From QQWI01 sp964522015 (GTDB lineage Bacteria > Bacillota > Clostridia > Peptostreptococcales > Acidaminobacteraceae): a stretch of 64,000 bases of DNA. The stretch is taken from contig CAZFST010000001.1 of the NCBI GenBank assembly GCA_964522015.1, positions 424,743-488,742 on the forward strand, in the 5' to 3' direction. The notes under the pieces were generated by a model. That model was not told the DNA's origin, did not search any database, and saw nothing but the letters and a program-made list of their open reading frames with translations. A program made the translations under genes and the position numbers. Positions within the stretch are counted from its first letter, which is position 1. Every line of letters starts with the position of its first letter. Positions 25,934 to 34,110 of this stretch are shown piece by piece.

Positions 25934-27166
25934 TTATAATTGAACTCTATTAAGGGCTCCTGGACCTATCAACAATGCGATATTCACCTTGAAAATGCCC
26001 TTGACAGGTTCAATTTTCATCAAACCATTGTGCTTATTGACTAGAAATTCTATGTTTTTCAGACCGAAACCATGGTTGTCCCTATCTGCTTTTGAGGTGT
26101 ATCCCTTCCGATGGGTGTAAGCAACATTATCATTTATAGTATTTTCGACTTGAATCACCAAATAGTCAGGTTTATATTCAAGATTTAAAGTGATAGATCT
26201 CGGTTGGTCTTTTATTGATTTACTTGCCTCTATTGCGTTGTCTAGCAAGTTTCCAAGCAACAAGGTCATGTCGTATTCGTTTAAATCAAGATTTTCAGGG
26301 ACGTTGATATTGACCTTGAGTTCAATGCCTGCATCTCTTGCACAGGATAGTTTGTAGTTAAGGATAGCCCTAATCAAAGAATAAGGCATGCTCACGATGT
26401 TATGATATTCCTCAGCAATTACCACCTGTTTTTTGAGATAAGCCCTTGCCTTTAAATCATCTTGCCCTTCAAGTAAGCCATATACAACTCCCAAATGATG
26501 ATTAAAATCGTGACGCTCAGACTTGAGTTTATCAATCAAGGACTCCAGATTTTGCATATAATATAGTTGCTGCCGTGAGGTTTCCTCGATGGTCTTGGCG
26601 TGAGCCTCTCTTTGCTCTTTTTCTGCCATGTACGTAGTGGAATACACTAAAAGAAGAGCCGTCATCACTAAGAGAACCATTAAGTAATGATCGATAAAGA
26701 AATCAGGACCCTCTTGAAAATGATAAAAGGGTATCTCTAAATAATAAACCTTATCGATTAGTAGCATCAGCCACTGAATAACAATTAGGGCACCTATTAA
26801 AATAATCCGCGTTCGTCCGCTTAAAATAATACACATGACAGCTAGAATAATGATTGAATAATAGGGAAACACACCGTAGCTGCCATTTGTAGAAAACCAC
26901 CCGTAAGGCATAAACACAAAGACCAACAAGCTAAACGCAACACGAGATACCCTTTTGAAGTAGCCGCCAAAACGGGAGAGGTGATATAGAAAAAGCCAAA
27001 GGATTGCAAACCCCAATAATGCATAGACATCCAGTGCCCATCTAAAATCTACCACTACACCAAAAAGAGTTGTTATGAAACCTAGCAATAGAGTCACATG
27101 AAACATGCGCTGTTCAAAGGGGAATTCTTCGGTATCGCCCAATAGCCATCTATAGAATTGACTCAT
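25934..27166 (-). CDS. AgrC-like sensor histidine kinase
   Basis: 410 residues. Six or so hydrophobic helices fill the first 180 residues, followed by a short coiled region and a kinase of the HPK10 (AgrC/ComD) type. The phospho-acceptor His is in SERHDFNHHLGVVYGLL, the N box is LLGNLLDNAIEAS and the G box is NHGFGLKNIEFLVNKHNG. Such kinases usually sense extracellular peptides. The start overlaps the response-regulator stop by four bases (27163-27166). No agrB or agrD homologue is visible in this window, so the signal, if a peptide, is encoded elsewhere. Confidence 0.88.
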   Translation of the reverse strand: MSQFYRWLLGDTEEFPFEQRMFHVTLLLGFITTLFGVVVDFRWALDVYALLGFAILWLFLYHLSRFGGYFKRVSRVAFSLLVFVFMPYGWFSTNGSYGVFPYYSIIILAVMCIILSGRTRIILIGALIVIQWLMLLIDKVYYLEIPFYHFQEGPDFFIDHYLMVLLVMTALLLVYSTTYMAEKEQREAHAKTIEETSRQQLYYMQNLESLIDKLKSERHDFNHHLGVVYGLLEGQDDLKARAYLKKQVVIAEEYHNIVSMPYSLIRAILNYKLSCARDAGIELKVNINVPENLDLNEYDMTLLLGNLLDNAIEASKSIKDQPRSITLNLEYKPDYLVIQVENTINDNVAYTHRKGYTSKADRDNHGFGLKNIEFLVNKHNGLMKIEPVKGIFKVNIALLIGPGALNRVQL

Positions 27167-27897
27167 ATGAGCTCCTCCCTTGAAAACAGCTTTTCTTCAA
27201 GCATAACTCTGACTTTATTGGCATAGCTTCGACTGATGGGCACTTTAAAATCCCCTTTTAAAATCAAATTTTTATCAAGGTAAGAGCGAACCATGGACTT
27301 ATGGATGATATAACCTTGATGGCACTGCATAAAAACCTCTTGGTCAAGTTCGCAAAGTAGTTGTGAAAAGTGACAAGGAAACTCGTGGGGACCTTGAACT
27401 GTTCGTACAAGGACGTTCCGACCGATTTTTTCAAAATAAAGAATCTGGTCATACTCTAAATAACCAATAACACCTTTCTTTTGATATTTAAAAAGCTTCT
27501 TCTCTGAACTTCGAAGCGCTTTTTTTTGAAGGCTTTTAGCGCATTCTAAAAACACCTCAACAAATCGCTCTTCTGCCAAGGGTTTAAGCAAATAATGAAA
27601 GGCCCTCACCTGAAATGCCTTCACCGCATAGTGTTCATGTCCGGTTATGTAAACGATGACAGCCTCTGGGTATTGGGTTTTTAGCCGGGACCCAAGGGCA
27701 ATGCCATCCATGGTGCCCATATCAATATCTAGAAAAAATAAATCAACCGATTGGGTTTCAAGCTGCCTCAAAAATAAGATTGGATTGTTTGAAATCATAA
27801 TACGAAGGTCAAAAGCCACCTTATAAGGCGCGAGATAGCCCTCAATTAATTCTGTTTGCGTCTGACAATCATCACAAATTCCTATTGTTAATCCCAC
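27163..27897 (-). CDS. LytTR-type response regulator (AgrA-like)
   Basis: 244 residues. The receiver domain has the phospho-accepting Asp in VDLFFLDIDMGTMDG, and an acidic pair near the N-terminus (GICDD). The C-terminal domain from about residue 135 (KKGVIGYLEYDQILYFEKIGRNVLV) is LytTR, which binds DNA through beta-strand loops at paired direct repeats. It starts at GTG 27897 behind AGGGGGGC and overlaps the kinase. It precedes the two giant exported proteins on the same strand, which makes them plausible targets. Confidence 0.9.
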   Translation of the reverse strand: MGLTIGICDDCQTQTELIEGYLAPYKVAFDLRIMISNNPILFLRQLETQSVDLFFLDIDMGTMDGIALGSRLKTQYPEAVIVYITGHEHYAVKAFQVRAFHYLLKPLAEERFVEVFLECAKSLQKKALRSSEKKLFKYQKKGVIGYLEYDQILYFEKIGRNVLVRTVQGPHEFPCHFSQLLCELDQEVFMQCHQGYIIHKSMVRSYLDKNLILKGDFKVPISRSYANKVRVMLEEKLFSREELI

Positions 27898-27928
27898 GGC
27901 AGCTGCCCCCCTATGCTTATGTAGATTT

Positions 27929-27937
27929 ATTATATCA
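27929..27937 (-). promoter_or_regulatory. Extended -10 promoter of the AgrA/AgrC-like operon
   Basis: TGA-TATAAT on the minus strand lies 32 bases before the GTG start. There is no good -35 box. Confidence 0.5.
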
Positions 27938-28004
27938 CATGTTTAATGCCAAGGGGGAATTGCTCTCATGTGGGAATCGTTATGTTTTGGTATCTACGAG
28001 TTCA

Positions 28005-29669
28005 CTACTTACCTAGCTCTGGAACAAGCCACTGACCACTCATGGATAACATGGCCATCAGACGCCATGTATCCGAGAAGTAACCGGTATGACTGGGATC
28101 AAATCCCAAACCATTTTGGTCGTAATCATTGTATCTGCTGTCAAAACTATTGGCGATGCTATCCCAACCCATGTTGACAAAGTCTTGATATTTAGGGTCA
28201 CCACTGGCACTGGCTGCTGCATACAGGCCGGCATTGAGGACAGGATTAACCCAAAGACCCTCATCGTTTGGAACACCATCTAAACTATGAATGGCTGGCG
28301 GGTATGCCTCGAAGTCCTCCGGGGTCTTGAAGCCATAGGTTTTTATCATAAAATCCACGATGGCTAAGGCGTTATTAAGTCCTTGTACTTGGCCATAATG
28401 TTGGTAGTCTAAGGCTTGTCTAAAGGGATAACGGGATGAGTTCATGTAAAATTGATCGGTCATCCATTCATTAGCAATTGAGTCCGGCGCAGGGGCTAGG
28501 GCTTCTTCCCCTTGATCGTTGATGGCCCACATGGCAAAATCAGGCACAAACCCCGTTTTAGGATTCGCCAGTTGTGTTGAAAGGGCGTAATTACTTTCAA
28601 TTAGTTTAAGGGCCCGGACATCTCCAGACTGGATTGCATAGGTTCTGATTTGGGCGTTCATCCAATCGCAGGGCCTTGTGATTGCCCGTTCAACCCCTCC
28701 TTTACCATTGTGGTATTGTATGACGTAATCACCTGCTGGTAAAAATAGTGTGTCAACCCCACTTTCGCTTTTGAACTGACCATAGGGCTCAACCAACACA
28801 TCCATAATGGCCTTAAACCGTGCTTGTCCCATTTCAAGATAGTGGTTTTGGTCTGCAGTCCCCCATTTAGCATGGGCTAAGTAAAGGGCATAGGCGATAT
28901 CCAGTTCGCCGTCCATTGCTGAACCACTGGCGTTTTCCTCGGTTAAGGGCTCCCCCATAATAACCGACTCTTTGATTTTGGTGTTTTCTTTATAGAGGGG
29001 GGCATATCTAACCCCATTTTCACGCCACTGGTCTTGGGCTTCTGGAGTCAATGCTTTGAACTCAGGGGTCTCAAACCAATCAGCACCCTTTTTTGCGGCA
29101 ATTGCCCAGGATGTCAAATTAGGTTGCCATCCCCCATTGTAATTATCATAATAGTCTGCCACCCGAAAAATATTGTCAAAAAGTTCTTGATCATCCATCA
29201 AGGCAGCGATGATCATGCCATAACCCAGTGCCTCATTTGTTGAAACGCAGTATTCACCTGGCAGTTCGTCCGGTGTCCCATTTGGCACCATAACCACCAC
29301 AGCACCCATGTTGCTACCACTTGCTTCCCATGGTAATTTATAAACCTCCGGCAACTCAAAACCTTGAATATAACCAGGCGCCTCTATACGGTTACCTTCT
29401 TGGTCAAAGTGATTGCCGTTCTTCCATAATTGGTAATAGGTCTGAATTTGCTGGGTCGGTTGATAGTCTTTGTGGTTGGGCGAGAGCAAGGGTTTAGGCA
29501 CAGCCGTATTGGTTGCTGCTGTGTTTGAGGAGACCGTGTTAGATGTGGTTGAAGAGGTTGAAGTGCTTGCAGATGAATCAGCCTTCTTTAAACTTGGTGC
29601 CCCAGTGCAGCCACCAACTGCTAATACGACTAGACTCAAGGCCAGTAGTTTACATATATTCTTTTTCAT
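28005..29669 (-). CDS. GH8-family glycoside hydrolase, lipoprotein
   Basis: 554 residues starting at ATG 29669. The upstream in-frame ATGs lie in the GGGGGA ribosome site. A lipoprotein signal ends in LAVGGC (Cys about 22), followed by a Ser/Thr linker (SASTSTSSTTSNTVSSNT), so the enzyme is tethered outside the cell. The (alpha/alpha)6 barrel shows the GH8 acid region STNEALGYGMIIAAL and the family signature region SAMDGELDIAYALYLA, in which the second Asp of the usual DGD is Glu. GH8 members include endoglucanases, chitosanases, lichenases and reducing-end exo-oligoxylanases. Specificity cannot be told. It has its own promoter with a LacI-like operator. Confidence 0.85.
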   Translation of the reverse strand: MKKNICKLLALSLVVLAVGGCTGAPSLKKADSSASTSTSSTTSNTVSSNTAATNTAVPKPLLSPNHKDYQPTQQIQTYYQLWKNGNHFDQEGNRIEAPGYIQGFELPEVYKLPWEASGSNMGAVVVMVPNGTPDELPGEYCVSTNEALGYGMIIAALMDDQELFDNIFRVADYYDNYNGGWQPNLTSWAIAAKKGADWFETPEFKALTPEAQDQWRENGVRYAPLYKENTKIKESVIMGEPLTEENASGSAMDGELDIAYALYLAHAKWGTADQNHYLEMGQARFKAIMDVLVEPYGQFKSESGVDTLFLPAGDYVIQYHNGKGGVERAITRPCDWMNAQIRTYAIQSGDVRALKLIESNYALSTQLANPKTGFVPDFAMWAINDQGEEALAPAPDSIANEWMTDQFYMNSSRYPFRQALDYQHYGQVQGLNNALAIVDFMIKTYGFKTPEDFEAYPPAIHSLDGVPNDEGLWVNPVLNAGLYAAASASGDPKYQDFVNMGWDSIANSFDSRYNDYDQNGLGFDPSHTGYFSDTWRLMAMLSMSGQWLVPELGK

Positions 29670-29689
29670 GTGATCCCCCATCATCTAAT

Positions 29690-29705
29690 GTTAAACCGCT
29701 TTAAC
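29690..29705 (-). promoter_or_regulatory. LacI-type operator in front of the GH8 gene
   Basis: GTTAAACCGCTTTAAC has 6-base arms around a CG-containing centre, the form of LacI-family operators, and lies between the TATAAT at 29716-29721 (minus strand) and the start codon. Its sequence differs from the CGAAAYCGRTTTCG sites near 60 kb, so another repressor is likely. Confidence 0.5.
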
Positions 29706-29727
29706 TTATCGATTCATTATATCAAAA

Positions 29728-29756
29728 AAAGAACACCTTAGTCAAAGATGTTCTTT
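29728..29756 (-). terminator. Second terminator of the AOR operon
   Basis: AAAGAACA pairs with TGTTCTTT, followed on the minus strand by seven T. It stands directly before the GH8 promoter. Confidence 0.75.
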
Positions 29757-29759
29757 ACA

Positions 29760-29795
29760 AAATCAGAGTGCCCCACCTTGGGAGCACTCTGATTT
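29760..29795 (-). terminator. First terminator of the AOR operon
   Basis: AAATCAGAGTG (29760-29770) pairs with CACTCTGATTT (29785-29795). It lies 13 bases after the acetyltransferase stop. Together with the next hairpin it makes a tandem terminator. Confidence 0.8.
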
Positions 29796-29808
29796 CTATT
29801 GGTCCTAA

Positions 29809-30402
29809 TTAGACCATCATTTCCATTGCCTTTTCACGATCCCCTTCACTAATTGCCCTAAGTACTTTACAGGGATTTCCCACTGCTACTACGTTGGCAG
29901 GAAGGTCTTTTGTGACAACACTGCCAGCACCAATCACAGTGTTATCACCAATGGTGACACCTGGAACAATGATAACCCCTGCACCAATCCAGCAGTTCCT
30001 ACCAATAGTAACAGGTAGGTTAAACTGGGTAACAGGCATGCGCATTTCAGGGGTTATGGGGTGAGATGCTGTTGCTACAACAACATTTGGGCCAAACAAA
30101 GTATAATCCCCCACATAAATGTGGGTGTCATCCACCAAGGTCAAATTAAAATTTGCGTAAACATGATTGCCAAAATGCACATGTTTACCACCCCAATTGC
30201 TACGAAGGGGTGGTTCAATATAGCACCCCTCCCCAATCTCTGCAAACATTTCTTTTAACATGGCAGTCCGTTTTTCTGATTCACTGGGACGGGTGGCATT
30301 AAAATCATAGAGTCGCTCCAAACATAACATTTGAAGTGCCATCACCTCTTTATCTTCACAATTATAGATTTTGCCACTATGCATTTTTTCAAATTCTGTC
30401 AT
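29809..30402 (-). CDS. Maltose/galactoside O-acetyltransferase family protein
   Basis: 197 residues from ATG 30402 behind AAGGAG. A longer frame upstream would run into the preceding gene. The N-terminal Mac domain (MTEFEKMHSGKIYNCEDKEV) is followed by left-handed beta-helix hexapeptides. The catalytic His lies in ATASHPITPEMR, and the region GRNCWIGAGVIIVPGVTIGDNTVIGAGSVV is shared with LacA/Maa enzymes (seen in parts such as IGAGVIIVPG). These enzymes move acetyl from acetyl-CoA to sugar hydroxyls, possibly to detoxify excess sugars. It is the last gene of the eight-gene operon and is 35 bases after the Fpg-like gene. Confidence 0.88.
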   Translation of the reverse strand: MTEFEKMHSGKIYNCEDKEVMALQMLCLERLYDFNATRPSESEKRTAMLKEMFAEIGEGCYIEPPLRSNWGGKHVHFGNHVYANFNLTLVDDTHIYVGDYTLFGPNVVVATASHPITPEMRMPVTQFNLPVTIGRNCWIGAGVIIVPGVTIGDNTVIGAGSVVTKDLPANVVAVGNPCKVLRAISEGDREKAMEMMV

Positions 30403-30437
30403 GTTTGGCTCCTTGAATAGTGATTTCAGTGTACTGC

Positions 30438-31259
30438 TCACATCCTTTGACAAGCTGGACAGAAATAAATACTCCCACCCATATAATTTTCTTTTATAAT
30501 ACCAGTACCACATATGGGACAGCGCTGTGACTCATTGGCCTTGCTCATCTTGGTTTGGTAACCACCGGGGTTTCCAAACAGGTCTACTTCTACATCCCTG
30601 CCGCCCTCTTGAATCATTTGCGCCACAGTTTCACATATTGCAGTATAGAGCCCTTGACATTTTTCATCATCTAAAGAACCCACTTTTGTTTTGGGATGAA
30701 GTTTTGCATTAAAAAGCATGTCTTGTAAGATTCCATTCCCAAGACCAGGTATCCGCTGTTCTGTGGCTAGGAATGCCTTTAATGATAACTTTGGATTTGC
30801 TGCTGCAAGCCCGCTAAAATAGGACAAGCTAAAATTTCCATCATCCACGGACAGCTTTTCTTTAGCTGCTAAATAATAAGGATTTTGATTGGTATCCTTG
30901 AGATAAACACTAATGCCACCATACATCTGCACCGTAAAAGTCAAATAAGATCCGCTACTTAGTTTAAGTGACAGTTGGTGCTTTATTTTTTCTGGTGGCT
31001 CAGTTGACCAAAGGCGAAGGTTAACCCCATCAGACACCAGTAGTCTACTCTCTCCCATTTGTAATTCAACTTGCCCACCATAGGCTACAGCCATATCGAT
31101 GTGTCGACCAATGAGTAAATCAATATAGTCCTTGCGATTTTCATTTAGCCAAGCCATTTTGTGTGGGTCTTTTTCAACCACAACACGCTGTATCTCCAGG
31201 CCTATCAAACTTTCATTCAATTGTCTTGCCAATGTCACCGCTTCTGGCCTTTCTAACAT
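30438..31259 (-). CDS. Fpg/Nei-family protein lacking the catalytic proline
   Basis: 273 residues with the overall layout of formamidopyrimidine-DNA glycosylase: N-terminal beta-sandwich, H2TH motif (RIPGLGNGILQDMLFNAKLHP region near 170-190) and a C-terminal zinc finger with CPIC and CPAC. The N-terminus reads MLERPEAVTLARQL where active enzymes have MPELPEVET, so the Pro2 nucleophile is Leu while Glu3 is kept. The zinc-finger loop reads GGSIYFCP instead of the usual GRGT/S-type, so its DNA-binding Arg is also missing. It may bind damaged DNA without classical beta/delta elimination. It overlaps the upstream cyclase-like gene by seven bases. Confidence 0.75.
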   Translation of the reverse strand: MLERPEAVTLARQLNESLIGLEIQRVVVEKDPHKMAWLNENRKDYIDLLIGRHIDMAVAYGGQVELQMGESRLLVSDGVNLRLWSTEPPEKIKHQLSLKLSSGSYLTFTVQMYGGISVYLKDTNQNPYYLAAKEKLSVDDGNFSLSYFSGLAAANPKLSLKAFLATEQRIPGLGNGILQDMLFNAKLHPKTKVGSLDDEKCQGLYTAICETVAQMIQEGGRDVEVDLFGNPGGYQTKMSKANESQRCPICGTGIIKENYMGGSIYFCPACQRM

Positions 31260-32218
31260 GGTTGACCTCCTACCTGACCGTAGGCCTTCAAAACCCTTAA
31301 TGCACGGAGTGTATTGATTCGACTGCCCCGGCCATCATCAGACATCTTAAAATGAATCTCACCAGCATAATTGCCACTCGAAGGCCAAGTGCCATCCTTA
31401 AGCTGTTTACCTTTTAAAAGTGCCAAAGCATCTGCCATACGGGGATCATAGGGATAGCCAATGGACTGAAAGTAATCTAGACACTTTAAAATATCGTATT
31501 TGTACCGGGTTGGGTAAGGCAGGTTGACAAAAGCCTTTTGAATCACTTCACCAGTTGACTTTCTCTTGTAGAGATGATGCTCCAGAATATAGTGCTGGGC
31601 ATCAGTTGCCGCAGACTCGAGATCACTTGCTCTATAGAGATAGCCATTTTTTATGTAATCCCTAATAAAAATCAGCATAGTCAAGGTGGTCATAATGGAA
31701 CTTACCTTAGAAGTGTTCCAGTTGCAGTTAAAGCCCCCATCGCTTTGGATGTGGTCTAGCATGTAATCTACCATTTGATTTAGGCGGGGATCTTGAATTT
31801 TAGCGTGGCAAACCATGCTCCCAAGCATCCCAGTGACGCACATGTCTTGATACAGTATTTGGCCCTGGCGTTTCTGATTGCGCCAGAGTTGGTCCAATAA
31901 CAAGTGGGCACTTTCAACATAAGCAGGTGTATCTGGTGGTATTTCTAGATTCAGCAGTTCCAGCATGGTGTAATGGGTGGATGCCCACTTTGGCGAGTAA
32001 ATGCCATTTGCCCACTTGCCGGTTTCTGGGTCCCGTAGGTCAAGATAGTGTTTGACATAGCCAGACTTCAGCATGGACCTACGCAGGGTTTCCAAATCCC
32101 CCTGGGGAATACCCATTAAATCCCGTTTAACTTGGTACACAATGGCAGGGTCACCTTGACATAACCATGCCAAAATTTCTGTCTCGTTCTTGCAAAGGGT
32201 TTCAGAATTTGCTTTCAT
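31253..32218 (-). CDS. Alpha/alpha-toroid (prenyltransferase/squalene cyclase-like) protein
   Basis: 321 residues from ATG 32218 behind AGGAGG. The sequence shows repeated helix pairs with QxDGxW/F-like motifs: SDGGFNCNWNTS near 150 and LKDGTWPSSGNYAGEIHFKM near 275, as in the prenyltransferase/squalene-oxidase repeat. No terpene cyclase DxDD motif is visible, so it is probably not a cyclase. Proteins of this type are annotated only as hypothetical in many anaerobes. It lies between the GNAT-SDR fusion and the Fpg-like gene in one operon. Confidence 0.55.
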   Translation of the reverse strand: MKANSETLCKNETEILAWLCQGDPAIVYQVKRDLMGIPQGDLETLRRSMLKSGYVKHYLDLRDPETGKWANGIYSPKWASTHYTMLELLNLEIPPDTPAYVESAHLLLDQLWRNQKRQGQILYQDMCVTGMLGSMVCHAKIQDPRLNQMVDYMLDHIQSDGGFNCNWNTSKVSSIMTTLTMLIFIRDYIKNGYLYRASDLESAATDAQHYILEHHLYKRKSTGEVIQKAFVNLPYPTRYKYDILKCLDYFQSIGYPYDPRMADALALLKGKQLKDGTWPSSGNYAGEIHFKMSDDGRGSRINTLRALRVLKAYGQVGGQPC

Positions 32219-32253
32219 AAGCACCTCCTAAATATTAATAGCTTTGCGCCCAT

Positions 32254-33495
32254 TTAAATCAAAATAGCTTTGCGACCGTCATCCTGCAAATAAATTAGCC
32301 GCGCTACAAATTCAGGTTTTTTCAGCCTGGCAATCTCCGAAATATGAGTACTGTTGGCCCAAAATGGGGTGTGCATGCCACCCATGTAAACCGCCGTTGC
32401 TTGTCTGCCATTGCCGTTTTTTTGCCACTCTACTTGCAGGCTTTCAGTAAAGCCACGAACAGCAAATTTAGTGGCGCAGTACACGGCTTCGTTTGCCTTG
32501 CCTTTTTGCCCAGCAGTAGAAATTATGTTTATGATACGCCTTTGTAAAATGGGCAAGATCCCTTGTGTCATCAGGATTGCACCTTTAAGATTTGTGTCAA
32601 TCATCCTGTCTATATCGCTCTCTGTCATGTCCTCAAAAGGACCAAAAGCACCGACCCCAGCATTATTGATTAGGGTATCAAGCCTTTTGTGATTCCTTAT
32701 TAGCTCTGAACACAGATTTTTAACACTTGAACTTTGGGTAATATCAACGGTGTAAGCAGATGCAGTGCCACCTCTGTTTTCAATTTCAAGTTGCACCTCT
32801 TGCAAGGCGTCTAATCTTCGCCCCAAAAGAATCACTTGATGGCCATAAGAAGCATATTCTAAAGCCAAGGCTTTACCCAGGCCGCTACCTGCTCCTGTTA
32901 TAGCAACTGTTCGGCAAGTTTCCAGGGATTTATTGGTTTCAAAGGTTTCATAGGTTTCAAGGGTATCAGCATGGCTTTGTCGCCCATAAACCGCCATGGG
33001 AATAGGGGGACCGCCATCAGAGGCTTCATCCATCACCTGTTCCATAAAGGCAAAACCACTTGCTTCTAAAAGCTTTGTAGATGGTTGGTTGTCCATATGG
33101 GTAAAGGCTTCAATCCGTTTAAGCATCAGGGTATTGCAGCAAAATTTTGTGCACCAGGCTAAAGCTTCGTGCATGTAACCCTTACCCCTGGCCTGTTCAA
33201 AGAGTCCATAACCCAGCTCAGCTTGAGTCTTCTGTTCATCAAAATTCCAAATGGACAGGGTGCCTATTAGGACCTCTGTGATTTTTTCGACCAGTGCAAA
33301 ACAATACCACTTGCCACTGGCCATGCCATCGTTCATTTTGTCTATGTAGGCAGTTGATTCATCCATGCTGGTGTAAATTGGCATGTCCACAAAAGGGAAG
33401 TTGGAAGCCTTAGCACGGTATTCAAAAATCCCCTGTGCATCTGCATGCGCCAGGGGTCTTATAAGGAGTCGGTCTGTTTCATATGTGATCATCAT
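32254..33495 (-). CDS. GNAT acetyltransferase fused to a short-chain dehydrogenase
   Basis: 413 residues from ATG 33495 behind AGGAGG. Residues 1 to about 170 are a RimJ/RimL-type GNAT (YETDRLLIRPL, ELGYGLFEQARGKGYMHEAL). A Thr/Glu-rich linker (TLETYETFETNKSLETC) follows, encoded by DNA with repeated GGTTTC. From about 192 a complete classical SDR begins: TGAGSGLGKA for NAD(P), INNAGVGAFG, Ser in NIISTAGQ and YCATK as catalytic Tyr and Lys. Both halves look intact, so one polypeptide would carry acetyl transfer and oxidoreduction. The substrates are unknown. It is 10 bases after the YciI-like gene. Confidence 0.8.
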   Translation of the reverse strand: MMITYETDRLLIRPLAHADAQGIFEYRAKASNFPFVDMPIYTSMDESTAYIDKMNDGMASGKWYCFALVEKITEVLIGTLSIWNFDEQKTQAELGYGLFEQARGKGYMHEALAWCTKFCCNTLMLKRIEAFTHMDNQPSTKLLEASGFAFMEQVMDEASDGGPPIPMAVYGRQSHADTLETYETFETNKSLETCRTVAITGAGSGLGKALALEYASYGHQVILLGRRLDALQEVQLEIENRGGTASAYTVDITQSSSVKNLCSELIRNHKRLDTLINNAGVGAFGPFEDMTESDIDRMIDTNLKGAILMTQGILPILQRRIINIISTAGQKGKANEAVYCATKFAVRGFTESLQVEWQKNGNGRQATAVYMGGMHTPFWANSTHISEIARLKKPEFVARLIYLQDDGRKAILI

Positions 33496-33505
33496 GGGTT
33501 GCCTC

Positions 33506-33799
33506 CTAAAGAAACATGGGTCCAATTTTGCAAGGTATGATCTCGATTTTTTCCCATACTTTAAAGGCAATATAAGGGTCTTGGGCAATGTGGCGCTTGA
33601 GGGCCTCTTCTGATTCAAAGTCGCAAATAATTACAGAACCGTTCATTTGCCCCTGCTCATCTAAAAGTGCTGCTGCCACCTGATAATGACCACTGTCTTT
33701 CATGGCCTGGGTCACTTTCAGATGGGCTTCCCGAGCTTCCAGTCGCCTAGCCAAGGCACCTGCATCTTGATAATCCATAGCTTTAATCATAAATTGCAT
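33506..33799 (-). CDS. YciI-like protein
   Basis: 97 residues, a single ferredoxin-like alpha/beta domain of the YciI/YCII type, with a conserved His (REAHL) and Asp region and IAQDPYIAFKVWEKIEIIPCKI at its C-terminal strand. Family members are small dehydratase-like or chlorinating-pathway proteins, mostly without known function. AGGAGG lies six bases before ATG 33799. It follows the MoaD-like gene by 14 bases. Confidence 0.8.
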   Translation of the reverse strand: MQFMIKAMDYQDAGALARRLEAREAHLKVTQAMKDSGHYQVAAALLDEQGQMNGSVIICDFESEEALKRHIAQDPYIAFKVWEKIEIIPCKIGPMFL

Positions 33800-33813
33800 A
33801 TGAACCCTCCTTT

Positions 33814-34110
33814 TTAACCACCAATTATCATTGGATAAAAGTTTAAAACACCTGCCTCGGTAATCACTTGATCAATGGGTATGGCCTTTTGGTTAAAGGC
33901 AATAAAGCCCACCTCTTTAACCGGAATACCAAGGTTTGCTAACACCTCAAGGGGTGTTAGCAAACTGGTTGGATTATAGACATAGGTGCCGCTTTGCTCT
34001 GGATCACGGATTGCGCCTTCTGGCAATTGAACAAACCGCTCAAGCCATGAACCTAATTTAATAGTTAAGGTAACAATATCTTTGTCTGTGACTTTATCTC
34101 GGGCTATCAC
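33814..34110 (-). CDS. MoaD/ThiS-like ubiquitin-fold sulfur carrier
   Basis: 98 residues with a beta-grasp pattern (TLTIKLGSWLERFVQLPEG, TPLEVLANLGIPVKEVGFIAFN) and a C-terminal Gly-Gly (YPMIIGG), the hallmark of proteins that carry thiocarboxylate sulfur for molybdopterin or thiamine synthesis. The start is GTG 34110, which directly abuts the AOR stop codon, with AAAGGAAG upstream in the AOR end. The location strongly suggests it supplies sulfur for the tungsten/molybdenum pterin of the adjacent AOR. Residues 35-50 (AIRDPEQSGTYVYNPTS) form an insertion relative to a minimal MoaD. Confidence 0.75.
   Translation of the reverse strand: MIARDKVTDKDIVTLTIKLGSWLERFVQLPEGAIRDPEQSGTYVYNPTSLLTPLEVLANLGIPVKEVGFIAFNQKAIPIDQVITEAGVLNFYPMIIGG

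Noticed and set aside
31253..32218. Calling the toroid protein a squalene-hopene cyclase.
   Set aside because: It has repeat-like motifs but no DxDD catalytic motif and is about half the usual length.
33496..33618. Extended N-terminus of the GNAT-SDR protein.
   Set aside because: It overlaps the YciI-like gene and the downstream ATG at 33495 has AGGAGG. The same reasoning shortens the proteins at 7618, 29809, 39460, 47461 and 57964.
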